Shown here in pieces: positions 30,611 through 39,451 of a stretch of 64,000 nt of DNA (the first letter of the stretch is position 1; the number at the start of each line of letters is the position of its first letter). The notes under the pieces were generated by a model. It ran no database searches and was not told the DNA's origin. It saw only the letters and a list, made by a program, of their open reading frames with translations. The stretch is from Pseudomonas sp. MTM4 (GTDB lineage Bacteria > Pseudomonadota > Gammaproteobacteria > Pseudomonadales > Pseudomonadaceae). A program made the translations under genes and the position numbers. Where the stretch lies: the NCBI RefSeq assembly GCF_019355055.1, contig NZ_CP048411.1, forward strand, positions 930,001-994,000, written 5' to 3'.

Positions 30611-31732
30611 TTACTTGCGGCTGAAGAACGCCAGGCGCTCTTCGTCCAGGATCAGGCCGAGGCCGGGCGTGCGCGGTACTTCCAGCTGGAAGTCGCGATA
30701 GACCGGCGCCTCGGTGACGATTTCTTCGGTGAGCAACAAGGGGCCGAACAGCTCGGTGCCCCAGGTCAGTTGCTTAAGGGTGACGAAGGCATGGGCCGAC
30801 GCCAGGGTGCCGATAGCGCCTTCGAGCATGGTCCCGCCGTACAGGGCGATACCCGCCGCTTCGGCGATCTGCGCGGTGCGCAGCACGGCACGCGGGCCAC
30901 CGTTCTTGGCGATCTTCAGGGCGAAAACGCTGGCGGCACCGTCGGCGGCGAGGCTGAAGGCGTCTTCGACGCTCTCGATGGATTCATCGGCCATGATCGG
31001 TGCAGGGCTGCGCTGGTTCAGACGCACCTGACCGGCGCGGTTGATGCGCGAGATCGGTTGCTCGATCAGGTCGATGCCGTTGTCGCCCAGCACCTGGCAG
31101 GCGCGGATGGCCTGGGACTCGTCCCAGTACTGGTTAACGTCGACACGCACGCTGGCACGCTCACCCAGCGCCTTCTTGATGTCGATGACGTGCTTGAGGT
31201 CGGCGTTCACTTCGTTGGCGCCGATCTTCAGCTTGAAGATCCGGTGGCGACGGATGTCGAGCATCTGCTCGGCTTCGGCGATGTCCTTGTCGGTATCGCC
31301 GCTGGCCAACGTCCAGGCGACTTCCAGGCTGTCGCGCACTCGCCCACCGAGCAGCTCGCTGACCGACAGCCCGAGGCGTTTGCCCTGGGCATCGAGCAGC
31401 GCGCTTTCCAGGCCGGACTTGGCGAAGGTGTTGCCCTTGGCCGCCTTGTCCAGGCGCAGCATGGCGGCATTGATATTGGCCGCATCCTGGCCGACCAGTA
31501 GCGGGCCGAGGTGGCTGTCGATGTTGGTCTTGATGCTCTCCGGGCTTTCGTTGCCGTAGGCCAGGCCACCGATGGTGGTGGACTCACCGATGCCTTCGAT
31601 ACCGTCGCTGCAACGCACGCGGATGATCACCAGCGTCTGCTGCTGCATGGTGTGCATCGCCAGCTTGTGCGGGCGGATGGTGGGCAGATCGACGATGACG
31701 GCATCGATGCTTTCGATCAGGGTGTGGCTCAT
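30611..31732 (-). CDS. catB: Muconate cycloisomerase I
   Basis: A 373-residue enolase-superfamily enzyme. The KxK motif FKLKIGAN carries the catalytic base, and metal ligands follow in VRVDVNQYWDE, LIEQPI and MADESIES. It turns cis,cis-muconate into (+)-muconolactone. It heads the catBCA genes and comes 28 bases after benK. No LysR-type catR is found next to it, which is unusual for Pseudomonas cat operons. Confidence 0.97.
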   Translation of the reverse strand: MSHTLIESIDAVIVDLPTIRPHKLAMHTMQQQTLVIIRVRCSDGIEGIGESTTIGGLAYGNESPESIKTNIDSHLGPLLVGQDAANINAAMLRLDKAAKGNTFAKSGLESALLDAQGKRLGLSVSELLGGRVRDSLEVAWTLASGDTDKDIAEAEQMLDIRRHRIFKLKIGANEVNADLKHVIDIKKALGERASVRVDVNQYWDESQAIRACQVLGDNGIDLIEQPISRINRAGQVRLNQRSPAPIMADESIESVEDAFSLAADGAASVFALKIAKNGGPRAVLRTAQIAEAAGIALYGGTMLEGAIGTLASAHAFVTLKQLTWGTELFGPLLLTEEIVTEAPVYRDFQLEVPRTPGLGLILDEERLAFFSRK

Positions 31733-31760
31733 ATCGGCTCCCGGAGTTCTGGTTCAGTAA

Positions 31761-33104
31761 TCAGGCTTTCGCCGTCGACAGACCGGCTGGCACGGCATCG
31801 CTGTTGCGCTGCCCGGAAACGGCGAAGACGGTCATGGCCAGCGCAGCGATCACGCCTGGAATGGCGAAGGCCATAAAATTCAATTGCAGCGGCAGGTTGA
31901 TGCCCAGCAGCGCCCCGCCCAGCAATGGACCGACGATGGCGCCGTTGCGGCCGATGCCGGACGCCCAGCCAAGACCGGTGGAGCGAATCGACAGGCCGTA
32001 GAATTGCGCGGCGGCTGCGTACAGCAGAATCTGTGTGCCGATCACGGTGGCGCCAGCGATGGTGATGAGCGCGTAGAGCACCGGCATCGGCGTCTTGAAG
32101 CCCAGCAGGCTGATGGACACCACCGACACTGCGAAGAAGGCCACCACGACTTTGGCCAAGTTGAAGCGATCACCCAGCCAGCCGCCGAGAATCGCGCCGA
32201 ACATGCCACCCAGATTCAGCGCCACCAGGAACGACAGGCTCGAACCCAGGCTGTAACCGGCGTTGGCCATTAGCTTCGGCAGCCAGGAACCCAGCGCGTA
32301 GACCATCAGCAGGCAGCAGAAGAAGGCGATCCAGATCGAGATCGTGCGAACGCCACGGCCATCGCGGAACAACTCCAGCACCGAAGCGCTCTTGCCCTTC
32401 ACTTCGTTCATCACCAGCTCGTCGCTGGCGCTGAGAGCAAGGCTCGGTTCGATCTGGTTGAGCAGCTTGCGGGCCTGTTCGGTACGGCCCTGGCGCACCA
32501 GGAAACCCACCGATTCGGGCAGCTTCCAGAGAATCACCGGCAGCAACAACAGCGGCACGGCGGCGGCGAAGAACATCGCCTCCCAGCCGAAGCGCGGCAG
32601 CATGTAGATGCCCAGCCCGGCGGAGAACATGCCACCCAGCGAGTAGCCGCTGAACATGATCGCCACCAGGGTGCTGCGCAGCTTCTTCGGCGCGTATTCG
32701 TTCATCAGCGCAACGACGTTGGGCATCAGCCCGCCGCAACCGAGACCGGCCAGAAAGCGGAAGATGCCGAACTCGGTCGGCGTACTGGCGAAGCCGTTGA
32801 GCACTGTCGCTGTGCTGAACAGCAGAAAGCAAATCGCGATGCCCTTCTTGCGTCCGATGCGGTCAGCCAGGGTGCCGAAGATCAGCGCGCCGAACATCAT
32901 GCCAAACAGCGCGTAACTACCCAGCGCGCCGGCCTGCAGCGGGGTCAGCCCCCATTCCTGCATGATCACAGGCAGCACCACGCCGTAGATGAACAGGTCA
33001 TAGCCGTCGAAAATCAGCAGCAATGCGCACAGGCACATGACCAGCCAGTGAAACTGGCTGAAGCGGGCGTTATCGATGATTTCGTGAACATCTACTTTTC
33101 GCAT
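31761..33104 (-). CDS. benK: MFS benzoate transporter BenK
   Basis: A 447-residue major facilitator of the aromatic acid:H+ symporter group, with twelve helices. FDGYDLFIYGVVLP in helix 1 has the acidic DGYD motif of this group, and GTLADRIGRKKG is the loop 2-3 motif. It imports benzoate across the inner membrane. It lies between benD and catB, so uptake, ring hydroxylation and ring opening are on one strand. Confidence 0.93.
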   Translation of the reverse strand: MRKVDVHEIIDNARFSQFHWLVMCLCALLLIFDGYDLFIYGVVLPVIMQEWGLTPLQAGALGSYALFGMMFGALIFGTLADRIGRKKGIAICFLLFSTATVLNGFASTPTEFGIFRFLAGLGCGGLMPNVVALMNEYAPKKLRSTLVAIMFSGYSLGGMFSAGLGIYMLPRFGWEAMFFAAAVPLLLLPVILWKLPESVGFLVRQGRTEQARKLLNQIEPSLALSASDELVMNEVKGKSASVLELFRDGRGVRTISIWIAFFCCLLMVYALGSWLPKLMANAGYSLGSSLSFLVALNLGGMFGAILGGWLGDRFNLAKVVVAFFAVSVVSISLLGFKTPMPVLYALITIAGATVIGTQILLYAAAAQFYGLSIRSTGLGWASGIGRNGAIVGPLLGGALLGINLPLQLNFMAFAIPGVIAALAMTVFAVSGQRNSDAVPAGLSTAKA

Positions 33105-33165
33105 GGCAAGGCTCTCTATTGTTTTTGTTGTAGAAACTGCGTGTCGTTAGTGCCGGGAATCGTGA

Positions 33166-33954
33166 TCAGCCCTGATCCCCACCGCCCACCGGCAGGGTCA
33201 CGCCGGTGATGTAGGAGGCGTCATCGGAGGCCAGGAAGAGGATCGCGCCGGCCTGCTCGTCGATGGTTCCGTAGCGCTTCATCTGCGTGGAATCGATGGT
33301 CTGATCGACGATCTGCTGGTACCAGACCTTCTCCTGCTCGCTCTGCTCGCTCTGCTCGGCCGTATTGCGCGGAATGCGCCGCGGTGGCGCCTCGGTGCCG
33401 CCCGGTGCGGTGGCGTTGACGCGAATGCCGCGCTGGGCGTTTTCGAATGCGAGGCAGGCGGTCAGCGCGTTCACACCGCCCTTGGCCGCGCCGTAGGGCA
33501 CGCGGTTGAGGCTGCGGGTGGCGATGGACGAAACGTTGACGATGGCGCCACTGCTCTGCTCCAGCATGTGCGGCAGCGCGGCGTGGCAACACCAGAGCGT
33601 GGGGAACAGCGAGCGACGCACTTCGGCCTCGATTTCGTGCTCCTGGTAATGCTCGAACGGCTTGGCCCAGATGGTGCCGCCGACGTTGTTGATCAGAATG
33701 TCGAGGCGGCCGTAATGGGTCTTGGCGGCGTCCATCACGCGATGGCAATCGGCGAACTGCTCCAGATCAGCGGTCATCGTCAGGACTTGCGCGCCTTTGG
33801 CGCCGAGCTCGTCGGCCAGTTCGTGGACCAGCTCGGAGCGATCGACCAGCAGCAGGCATCCGCCCTCCTCGGCCATCCGCTCGGCAACGCGCCGACCGAT
33901 GCCTTGGGCGGCACCGGTGATTACCGCAACTTTATTTTGGAAACGCATGTTCAT
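33166..33954 (-). CDS. benD: 1,6-Dihydroxycyclohexa-2,4-diene-1-carboxylate dehydrogenase
   Basis: A 262-residue short-chain dehydrogenase. The NAD site is VITGAAQGIGRRVA, the NNVGG motif is present, and the YxxxK catalytic pair is in RVPYGAAKGG. It oxidises benzoate diol to catechol with loss of CO2. The loop after RIPRNTAE contains SEQSEQ, made of a 9-base DNA repeat (about 33335-33362), which looks like a small slippage expansion. A long gap with nested repeats separates it from benC. Confidence 0.95.
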   Translation of the reverse strand: MNMRFQNKVAVITGAAQGIGRRVAERMAEEGGCLLLVDRSELVHELADELGAKGAQVLTMTADLEQFADCHRVMDAAKTHYGRLDILINNVGGTIWAKPFEHYQEHEIEAEVRRSLFPTLWCCHAALPHMLEQSSGAIVNVSSIATRSLNRVPYGAAKGGVNALTACLAFENAQRGIRVNATAPGGTEAPPRRIPRNTAEQSEQSEQEKVWYQQIVDQTIDSTQMKRYGTIDEQAGAILFLASDDASYITGVTLPVGGGDQG

Positions 33955-34027
33955 TGGGTTACCTCAACAGATACATCCGTAGTGCTCGTAACATCTTCGC
34001 GGCTGACGCCACCGCCGGCTTGCTGAT

Positions 34028-34285
34028 CGTTCCCACTCCGCGTGGGAACGCCAGCCCTGGACGCTCCGCGTCTCAGCTCTCTAGCAACCGACGCAGAGCG
34101 TCTCAATCAGTACCGTAGGGTGGGCTTTAGCCCACCGCCAGCACCCCATTGGTGGGCTGAAGCCCACCCTACAAATTTGAACTGCGACGTTGATCGTTCC
34201 AACGCTCCGCGTGGAATGCCGCCCCGGACGCTCCACGTCCCGGCAGTGCGTCGCAACCAGGGTTCCCACGCTGGAGCGTGGGAAC
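34028..34285. repeat. Nested palindromic repeats between benC and benD
   Basis: The outer elements are CGTTCCCACTCCGCGTGGGAACG (34028-34050, written here as a 23-base palindrome by position) and GTTCCCACGC/GCGTGGGAAC (34262-34285), with degenerate copies around 34194-34240 (GGACGCTCC cores). Inside them, at 34114-34172, lie two units of the other family (GGTGGGCTTTAGCCCACC and GGTGGGCTGAAGCCCACC). The right end touches the benC stop codon. The remainder of the 330-base gap has no gene. Confidence 0.85.
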
Positions 34286-35295
34286 TAGGCGCTGGCGGCG
34301 AATTTCTCGTAATAGAAGTTCGCTGGCTGCAGACCCTGTTCACGGATGAACTGGCTGACCGCCTCGACCATCGGCGGCGGGCCGCAGAGGTAGATATCCA
34401 CTTCGCCGTCGTTGAGGTGCTTGGGCTCGATGTGCTGCGTGACGTAGCCCTTCTGCGGATAGGCGCTTTCCGGGCTGGCTACGCAGGCGCTGTAGGTGAA
34501 GTTGGGAATGCGCGCGGCGAGGGCCTCGAGCTTCTCCATCTCGACCAGATCGTGATCGTGGGTGACGCCGTAAATCAGATGCAGCGGGTGCGCACTACCC
34601 TGCTCGGCGACCTTTTCCAGCATCGCGGTGAACGGCGCCAGGCCGGTCCCGCCTGCGAGCAGCAACAGCGGACGCTTGATATCGCGCAGATAGAAGCTGC
34701 CCAGCGGGCCAGCCAGGGTCAGGCTGTCGCCCGCCTTGGCCAGGCCGGTAAGGAAGCTGCTCATCAGCCCGCCTGGCACGTTACGGATCAGGAAGCTGAC
34801 TTCGCCATCCCTGGGGAGCGAGCTGAAGGAATAGGCCCGGCTCTGATCGCTGCCCGGCACCTTGAGGTTAACGTACTGCCCCGGCAGGAACGCCAGCTGG
34901 TTCAGGGCCTCGCCCTTGACCGACAGCGCGATGGTGCTTTCGGACAGCTGGCGGACACCGCTGATGGCGGCTTCGAAACAGACCTGCTCGGTCTTGCACA
35001 CCTGCGAGGAGGCCGGTACGCGGATCACGCAATCGCTCTCGGCGCGCATCTGGCAGGTCAGCACGTAACCCTGTTCGGCTTCATCTTCGCTGAGCGCATC
35101 CTCGATGTATTCCTCGCCGAGGTCGTAGCGGCCGGCTTCGGCGAAGCACTTGCAGGCACCGCAAGCGCCGTCACGGCAATCCAGCGGGATGTTGATGCCC
35201 TGGCGGTAGGCGGCGTCGGCCACGGTTTCACCGAGGTTGGTTTCGATGAAGCGGGTTACGCCGTCTTCGAAATTCAGTGCGATGTTGTAGGTCAT
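34285..35295 (-). CDS. benC: Benzoate 1,2-dioxygenase electron transfer component
   Basis: A 336-residue reductase. The N-terminal plant-type ferredoxin domain has Cys40, 45, 48 and 81 (CRDGACGACKC ... LTCQM). An FAD domain with RAYSFSS follows, then an NADH domain with AGGTGLAPF and YLCGPPPMV. It feeds electrons from NADH to BenAB. It starts 10 bases after benB. The stop codon touches a palindromic repeat. Confidence 0.96.
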   Translation of the reverse strand: MTYNIALNFEDGVTRFIETNLGETVADAAYRQGINIPLDCRDGACGACKCFAEAGRYDLGEEYIEDALSEDEAEQGYVLTCQMRAESDCVIRVPASSQVCKTEQVCFEAAISGVRQLSESTIALSVKGEALNQLAFLPGQYVNLKVPGSDQSRAYSFSSLPRDGEVSFLIRNVPGGLMSSFLTGLAKAGDSLTLAGPLGSFYLRDIKRPLLLLAGGTGLAPFTAMLEKVAEQGSAHPLHLIYGVTHDHDLVEMEKLEALAARIPNFTYSACVASPESAYPQKGYVTQHIEPKHLNDGEVDIYLCGPPPMVEAVSQFIREQGLQPANFYYEKFAASA

Positions 35296-35305
35296 GGCTG
35301 CGCCC

Positions 35306-35794
35306 TCACAGGTGGTACACGTCGATCATCTGGCGGATGTAGTCGTTCTTCAGCACGACCTTCTTGGCCTTGATCAGCGGGTTCTCGCCGCGCACATCCA
35401 AGGTGTAGAAGTTGGTGCCGTAGAAGTGATCGACCGTCTTGTAGCGGAAGCTCATGGTGTGCCAGTTGTAGCGCAGCTTGCAGAAGCCATCGGCCTGCTC
35501 GAGCAGCTCGAGGTTGCTGATGTTGTGGGTGGTGCGGGTGTCCGGAATGGTGGCGCTGGAGCGCTCGGTTTTGATGCGGAACACGCGGTCTTCCAGGCCA
35601 CTGCGGTTGCCGTACCAGATCAGCGAGATTTCGCTTTGCGGGTCTTCGGTCAACTGATCGCGGTCATCCCAGGCCGGCATCCAGAAACTGGCATCCGGCG
35701 CGTAGAGTTCGAGCCAGGCGTCCCATTCCTTGTCGTCGAGATAGCGCGCCTCGCGGTAGAGAAAATCGCGTGCGGTTTCATAGGAAATGGTCAT
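35306..35794 (-). CDS. benB: Benzoate 1,2-dioxygenase small subunit
   Basis: A 162-residue beta subunit of a ring-hydroxylating dioxygenase, with the NTF2-like cone fold. REARYLDDKEWDAWLELYAPDASFWMP at residues about 14-40 and VDHFYGTNFYTLDVRGENPLIKAKKV near the end are typical. It has a structural role in the alpha3beta3 oxygenase. The benA stop lies directly before its ATG. Confidence 0.96.
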   Translation of the reverse strand: MTISYETARDFLYREARYLDDKEWDAWLELYAPDASFWMPAWDDRDQLTEDPQSEISLIWYGNRSGLEDRVFRIKTERSSATIPDTRTTHNISNLELLEQADGFCKLRYNWHTMSFRYKTVDHFYGTNFYTLDVRGENPLIKAKKVVLKNDYIRQMIDVYHL

Positions 35795-37156
35795 CTATGC
35801 GCCCTCCACGTGGATCAGCTGATCCTGTTCCGCCTTCACGGCCTTGATCATCTGCTGCTGCCAGTACTGGTGCTGCATGACGAACAGGCCTTCGTCCTCG
35901 GAGCGGACGCCGCTGAGCAAGGGATGCAGATCGATTTCCTTGGCGCCCTCATCGGCGCCTTCGATCCAGTGCTTGGCGCCACGGGACATGTCGTTCCATT
36001 CCATGGCGCGGCCCTGGAAGCCGGCCTGGCAGGCGCGGAATTCCTCGAGGTCGTCCGGCGTGGCCATGCCGCTGACGTTGAAGAAATCTTCGTACTGGCG
36101 AATGCGGCGGGCACGCGCCTCGGCACTCTCGCCCTTAGGCGCGATGCAGTAGATGGTGACTTCGGTCTCGTCGACCGAGATCGGCCGGGCGATGCGCAGC
36201 TGCGATCCGAACTGGTCCATCAGGTAGAGGTTCGGGTAGAGGCAGAGGTTGCGCGAGTTACCGATCATCCAGTCGGCACGAGCCTCGCCGACTTCGGCGA
36301 CCAGCTCGTCGCGGCGGCTGTACAGCGGACGGTCTTCAGGGTTGTCCCAGCGCGTCCAGAGCAAAAGGTGGCCGTTCTCGAAGGAATAGAAGCCACCGCC
36401 CTTCTTGCCCCAGCCGCCGGCACTCATGGTGCGGATTTCTTCACCGGCTTCGCGCAGCTTGCGCTGGTTCTGGGTGGCGGCGTAGTTCCAGTGCACGGCG
36501 GTGACGTGGTAGCCGTCGGCACCGTTCTCGGCAGTCAGTTTCCAGTTGCCGCCGAAGACGTAGCTGGAGGAGCCACGCAGCACCTCGATGCCATCCGGCG
36601 ACTGGTCGACCACCATGTCGATGATCTTGCGCGACTCGCCGAGGAATTCTTCCAGCGGGGCGACATCTTCACGCAGGCTGCCGAACAGGAAGCCGCGATA
36701 GGACTCGAAGCGGGCGATCTTCTTCAGGTCGTGGGAGCCGTCGCAGTTGAAACTGTCCGGGTAGCCGGCTTCCTTGGGGTCCTTGACCTTGAGCAGCTTG
36801 CCGGAGTTGTTGAAGGTCCAGCCGTGGAACGGGCAGGTGTAGGTGGCCTTGTTGCCGCTCTTGAAGCGACAGAGCATCGCGCCGCGATGGCTGCAGGCAT
36901 TGATGAAGGCGTTGAGCTCGCCGTCCTTGTTGCGGGCGATGAAGATCGGCTGACGACCCATGTAGGTGGTGTAGTAGTCGTTCTTCTCGGGAATCTGACT
37001 CTCATGAGCGAGATACAGCCAGTTGCCCTCGAAGATGTGCTTCATCTCCAGGTCAAACAGGCGCTCGTCGGTGAACATCTCGCGCTTGCAGCGGAAGATC
37101 CCTTTTTCTTTGTCGTCTTCAACAAGCGAATCAAGGTAATCGAATCCCAGAGCCAT
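35795..37156 (-). CDS. benA: Benzoate 1,2-dioxygenase large subunit
   Basis: A 453-residue Rieske oxygenase. Rieske ligands are Cys88, His90, Cys108 and His111 (CSHRGAM ... CPFHGW). The mononuclear iron ligands are His217 and His222 ([10 protein letters not shown]), with the bridging Asp214. It adds O2 to benzoate to form the cis-diol. The start MALGFDYL at 37156 has GGAGG eight bases upstream; an ATG five codons earlier has no ribosome site. It is the first gene of the ben operon and lies downstream of tandem BenR sites. Confidence 0.97.
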   Translation of the reverse strand: MALGFDYLDSLVEDDKEKGIFRCKREMFTDERLFDLEMKHIFEGNWLYLAHESQIPEKNDYYTTYMGRQPIFIARNKDGELNAFINACSHRGAMLCRFKSGNKATYTCPFHGWTFNNSGKLLKVKDPKEAGYPDSFNCDGSHDLKKIARFESYRGFLFGSLREDVAPLEEFLGESRKIIDMVVDQSPDGIEVLRGSSSYVFGGNWKLTAENGADGYHVTAVHWNYAATQNQRKLREAGEEIRTMSAGGWGKKGGGFYSFENGHLLLWTRWDNPEDRPLYSRRDELVAEVGEARADWMIGNSRNLCLYPNLYLMDQFGSQLRIARPISVDETEVTIYCIAPKGESAEARARRIRQYEDFFNVSGMATPDDLEEFRACQAGFQGRAMEWNDMSRGAKHWIEGADEGAKEIDLHPLLSGVRSEDEGLFVMQHQYWQQQMIKAVKAEQDQLIHVEGA

Positions 37157-37220
37157 GGCCGGGGCCTCCATTGTTATTGTTTCTACGTGATGAAGGCTAA
37201 GGCGCTGGGAGGGGTATCAA

Positions 37221-37257
37221 TATCCGTTTTCTGCAGGACCTCTATCCGTTTTCTGCA
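37221..37257 (-). promoter_or_regulatory. Tandem BenR (XylS-type) binding sites of the benA promoter
   Basis: Two identical 15-bp sites, TGCAGAAAACGGATA on the minus strand (complements of 37243-37257 and 37221-37235), fit the XylS/BenR pattern TGCA-N6-GGNTA and repeat every 22 bases. TTGATA lies next to the downstream site as a possible -35, and a weak CCTTAGCC-type -10 follows. This is the expected place for benzoate-dependent activation of benABCD. Confidence 0.85.
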
Positions 37258-37384
37258 AAACAACAGGCGGAGCGATCCGCTCATGTAAGCGGATATGGCG
37301 AAGAATCTGGGGGGTATAAACGGAAGGAGTGAAACAGGCGGGGCGTTGGGCCAACCCAGTGAGGGCTGGCCCTAGGGTTAACCG

Positions 37385-39316
37385 TCAGGATTGGCTCATC
37401 ACCGCAGCGATGCTCTGCGCCAGGTCATCCTGAGTGAAGGGCTTGCCGAGCCTGGGCAGGTCGCCTGCCAACCCGGTTGGCTGGTCGGCGTAACCAGTGA
37501 CAAGGATCACCGGCAGGTCTGGATACCGCTGCCTGATGACTTCGGCCAGTTGTGTGCCGGTCATTTGCGGCATGGCCTGATCGGTCAACACTAGCTGAAC
37601 CCTGTTCTGCGCGAGGATTTCCAGCGCCTGCTTCGCTGATTCCGCCTCGTACACATGGCAACCAAGCTCCTCGAGCATCGCGCCGGTCGTCATCAATACA
37701 AGGGGGTCGTCATCCACCGCCAGTACGCTGAGCGCCACAGGGCAATGCGACTCGGACGTCTGCGACTGTTCAGCTTCAGCCGGCATACCGCCACCCGCGG
37801 CAAGCGGCAGCCACAGCTCAGCGGTGGTGCCGCGCCCCTTCTCGCTTTTGAGCACCAAACCGCCACCAGACTGCGCGGCAAGCCCATGGACCATCGAGAG
37901 TCCCAGCCCCGTGCCTTTGCCGACGCCTTTGGTGGTGAAAAACGGCTCCGTTGCCCGTTCGAGCGTCGCCTCGTCCATGCCCTCGCCCTCATCGGCCAAG
38001 GCCAGGCAGAGATAGTCTCCGGGTTCCAGTCCGCCATCCTTTGAGTCGAGTCGGTGTTCACGCGCCGAGATGGTGACGGTGCCGCCCTCTGGCATGGCGT
38101 CCCGGGCATTTACCGCCAGGTTGAGCAGCGCCAGTTCGATCTGGTTGGCATCCGCCAGGACGGGTTTGAGCGAGAGAGGAAAACGGGTTTCGATCTGAAT
38201 CCGAGGGCCAAGCGATTGCTGGAGCAGATCGGCCATATCACGTATCAGCGCCGGCGCATCGACCAGTTCGAGATTGAGTTCCTGGCGCCGCGCAAAGGCC
38301 AGCATGCGCTGGGACAGGGAGACGCCGCGCTGGGCCCCGCGAATGGCATTGTCCAGCAACGGGACGATTCGCGGATCGTCAGGCACCCGTCGGCGCACAA
38401 TCTCCAACCCGCCCAGTACGGCCATCAGAAGATTGTTGAAGTCGTGGGCGATGCCCCCGGTCAATCGGCCTAAGGATTCCAATTTCTGTGACTGGAACAG
38501 CGCCTCCCGCGCCTCTTCCAGCTCACGCTGGGCCTCGACGGTTTCGGTGATGTCGCGGGTAATCTTGGCAAAACCTATAAGGGTGCCCGTCTCACTGCGG
38601 ATCGGGTCGACGACCACATTGGCCCAGAAGCGCGAGCCGTCCTTGCGCACACGCAAGCCCTGGCTTTCGAACCGCCCTTCACGCAAAGCCGTATCGAGAC
38701 CGCGCTGCGGGGCGCCGTTCTCTCGGTCTTCAGCAGTAAAAAAAGCGGAATAGTGCTGCCCGATAATCTCGTCGGGCAGATAGCCCTTGATGCGCTGGGC
38801 GCCCATGTTCCAGTTGGTCACCCGCCCTGTCGGATCAAGCATATAGATGGCGTAATCAGTGACGCCCTGCACCAACAAGCGAAACTGCTGTTCGCTCTGC
38901 TTCAGCGATTCTTCGACCAGCTTGCGCTCGGTCAGATCGCGGGTGACCTTGGCAAAGCCGAGCAAACTGCCAGTGGGCGACCAGATTGGATCAATCACCA
39001 CGTGACACCAGAAGCGCGTGCCATCCTTGCGCACACGCCAGCCCTCCCCTTCGAAGCGACCCTCGGCTGCTGCAATGTCCAGTGCGCGCTGAGGTAATCC
39101 TGCGGCACGGTCGTCGTCGGTATAAAAGCGGGAGAAATGCTGGCCGATCACTTCGGCCTCTTCGTACCCCTTGAAGCGTCTCGCACCGGTGTTCCAGCTT
39201 GCAATCTTGCCGTCGACATCAAGCATATAGATGGCGTAGTCGGTCACTGCATCGATAAGTAGCCGATAACGCTCCGGCGCCGTAATCGACACATCCGAAG
39301 ATGCCATGCCTTGCAT
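37385..39316 (-). CDS. Hybrid sensor histidine kinase with two PAS domains and receiver
   Basis: A 643-residue cytoplasmic protein without membrane helices. Two similar PAS/PAC domains (about 17-130 and 145-258) share DYAIYMLD, GQHxSxF and VRKDGxRFW, which suggests duplication. The HisKA domain has phospho-acceptor His291 in GGIAHDFNNLL. The HATPase domain has NLAVNARDAMP and GKGTGLGLSMVHG. The C-terminal receiver has VDDDP and the phospho-acceptor Asp579 in LTDQAMP. It lies between benA and benR on the same strand, but no link to benzoate sensing is proven. A partner output regulator is not present. Confidence 0.93.
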   Translation of the reverse strand: MQGMASSDVSITAPERYRLLIDAVTDYAIYMLDVDGKIASWNTGARRFKGYEEAEVIGQHFSRFYTDDDRAAGLPQRALDIAAAEGRFEGEGWRVRKDGTRFWCHVVIDPIWSPTGSLLGFAKVTRDLTERKLVEESLKQSEQQFRLLVQGVTDYAIYMLDPTGRVTNWNMGAQRIKGYLPDEIIGQHYSAFFTAEDRENGAPQRGLDTALREGRFESQGLRVRKDGSRFWANVVVDPIRSETGTLIGFAKITRDITETVEAQRELEEAREALFQSQKLESLGRLTGGIAHDFNNLLMAVLGGLEIVRRRVPDDPRIVPLLDNAIRGAQRGVSLSQRMLAFARRQELNLELVDAPALIRDMADLLQQSLGPRIQIETRFPLSLKPVLADANQIELALLNLAVNARDAMPEGGTVTISAREHRLDSKDGGLEPGDYLCLALADEGEGMDEATLERATEPFFTTKGVGKGTGLGLSMVHGLAAQSGGGLVLKSEKGRGTTAELWLPLAAGGGMPAEAEQSQTSESHCPVALSVLAVDDDPLVLMTTGAMLEELGCHVYEAESAKQALEILAQNRVQLVLTDQAMPQMTGTQLAEVIRQRYPDLPVILVTGYADQPTGLAGDLPRLGKPFTQDDLAQSIAAVMSQS

Positions 39317-39451
39317 TGGAAGTACCTACACCCGAGTGATTTGGTCAGGATTATGGTTAGCCAAGCATTTAAAAGAAAGGAGTGACGTTGTGAAGCCGAG
39401 CCAAAGTGCTCAACTGCGCCCTCGGCGCACCTGTGGAGCCGAGCAGTCGCT

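Noticed and set aside
35294..37288. 664-residue plus-strand open frame opposite benA and benB
   Set aside because: Antisense shadow; benA and benB have complete iron-ligand and fold motifs.
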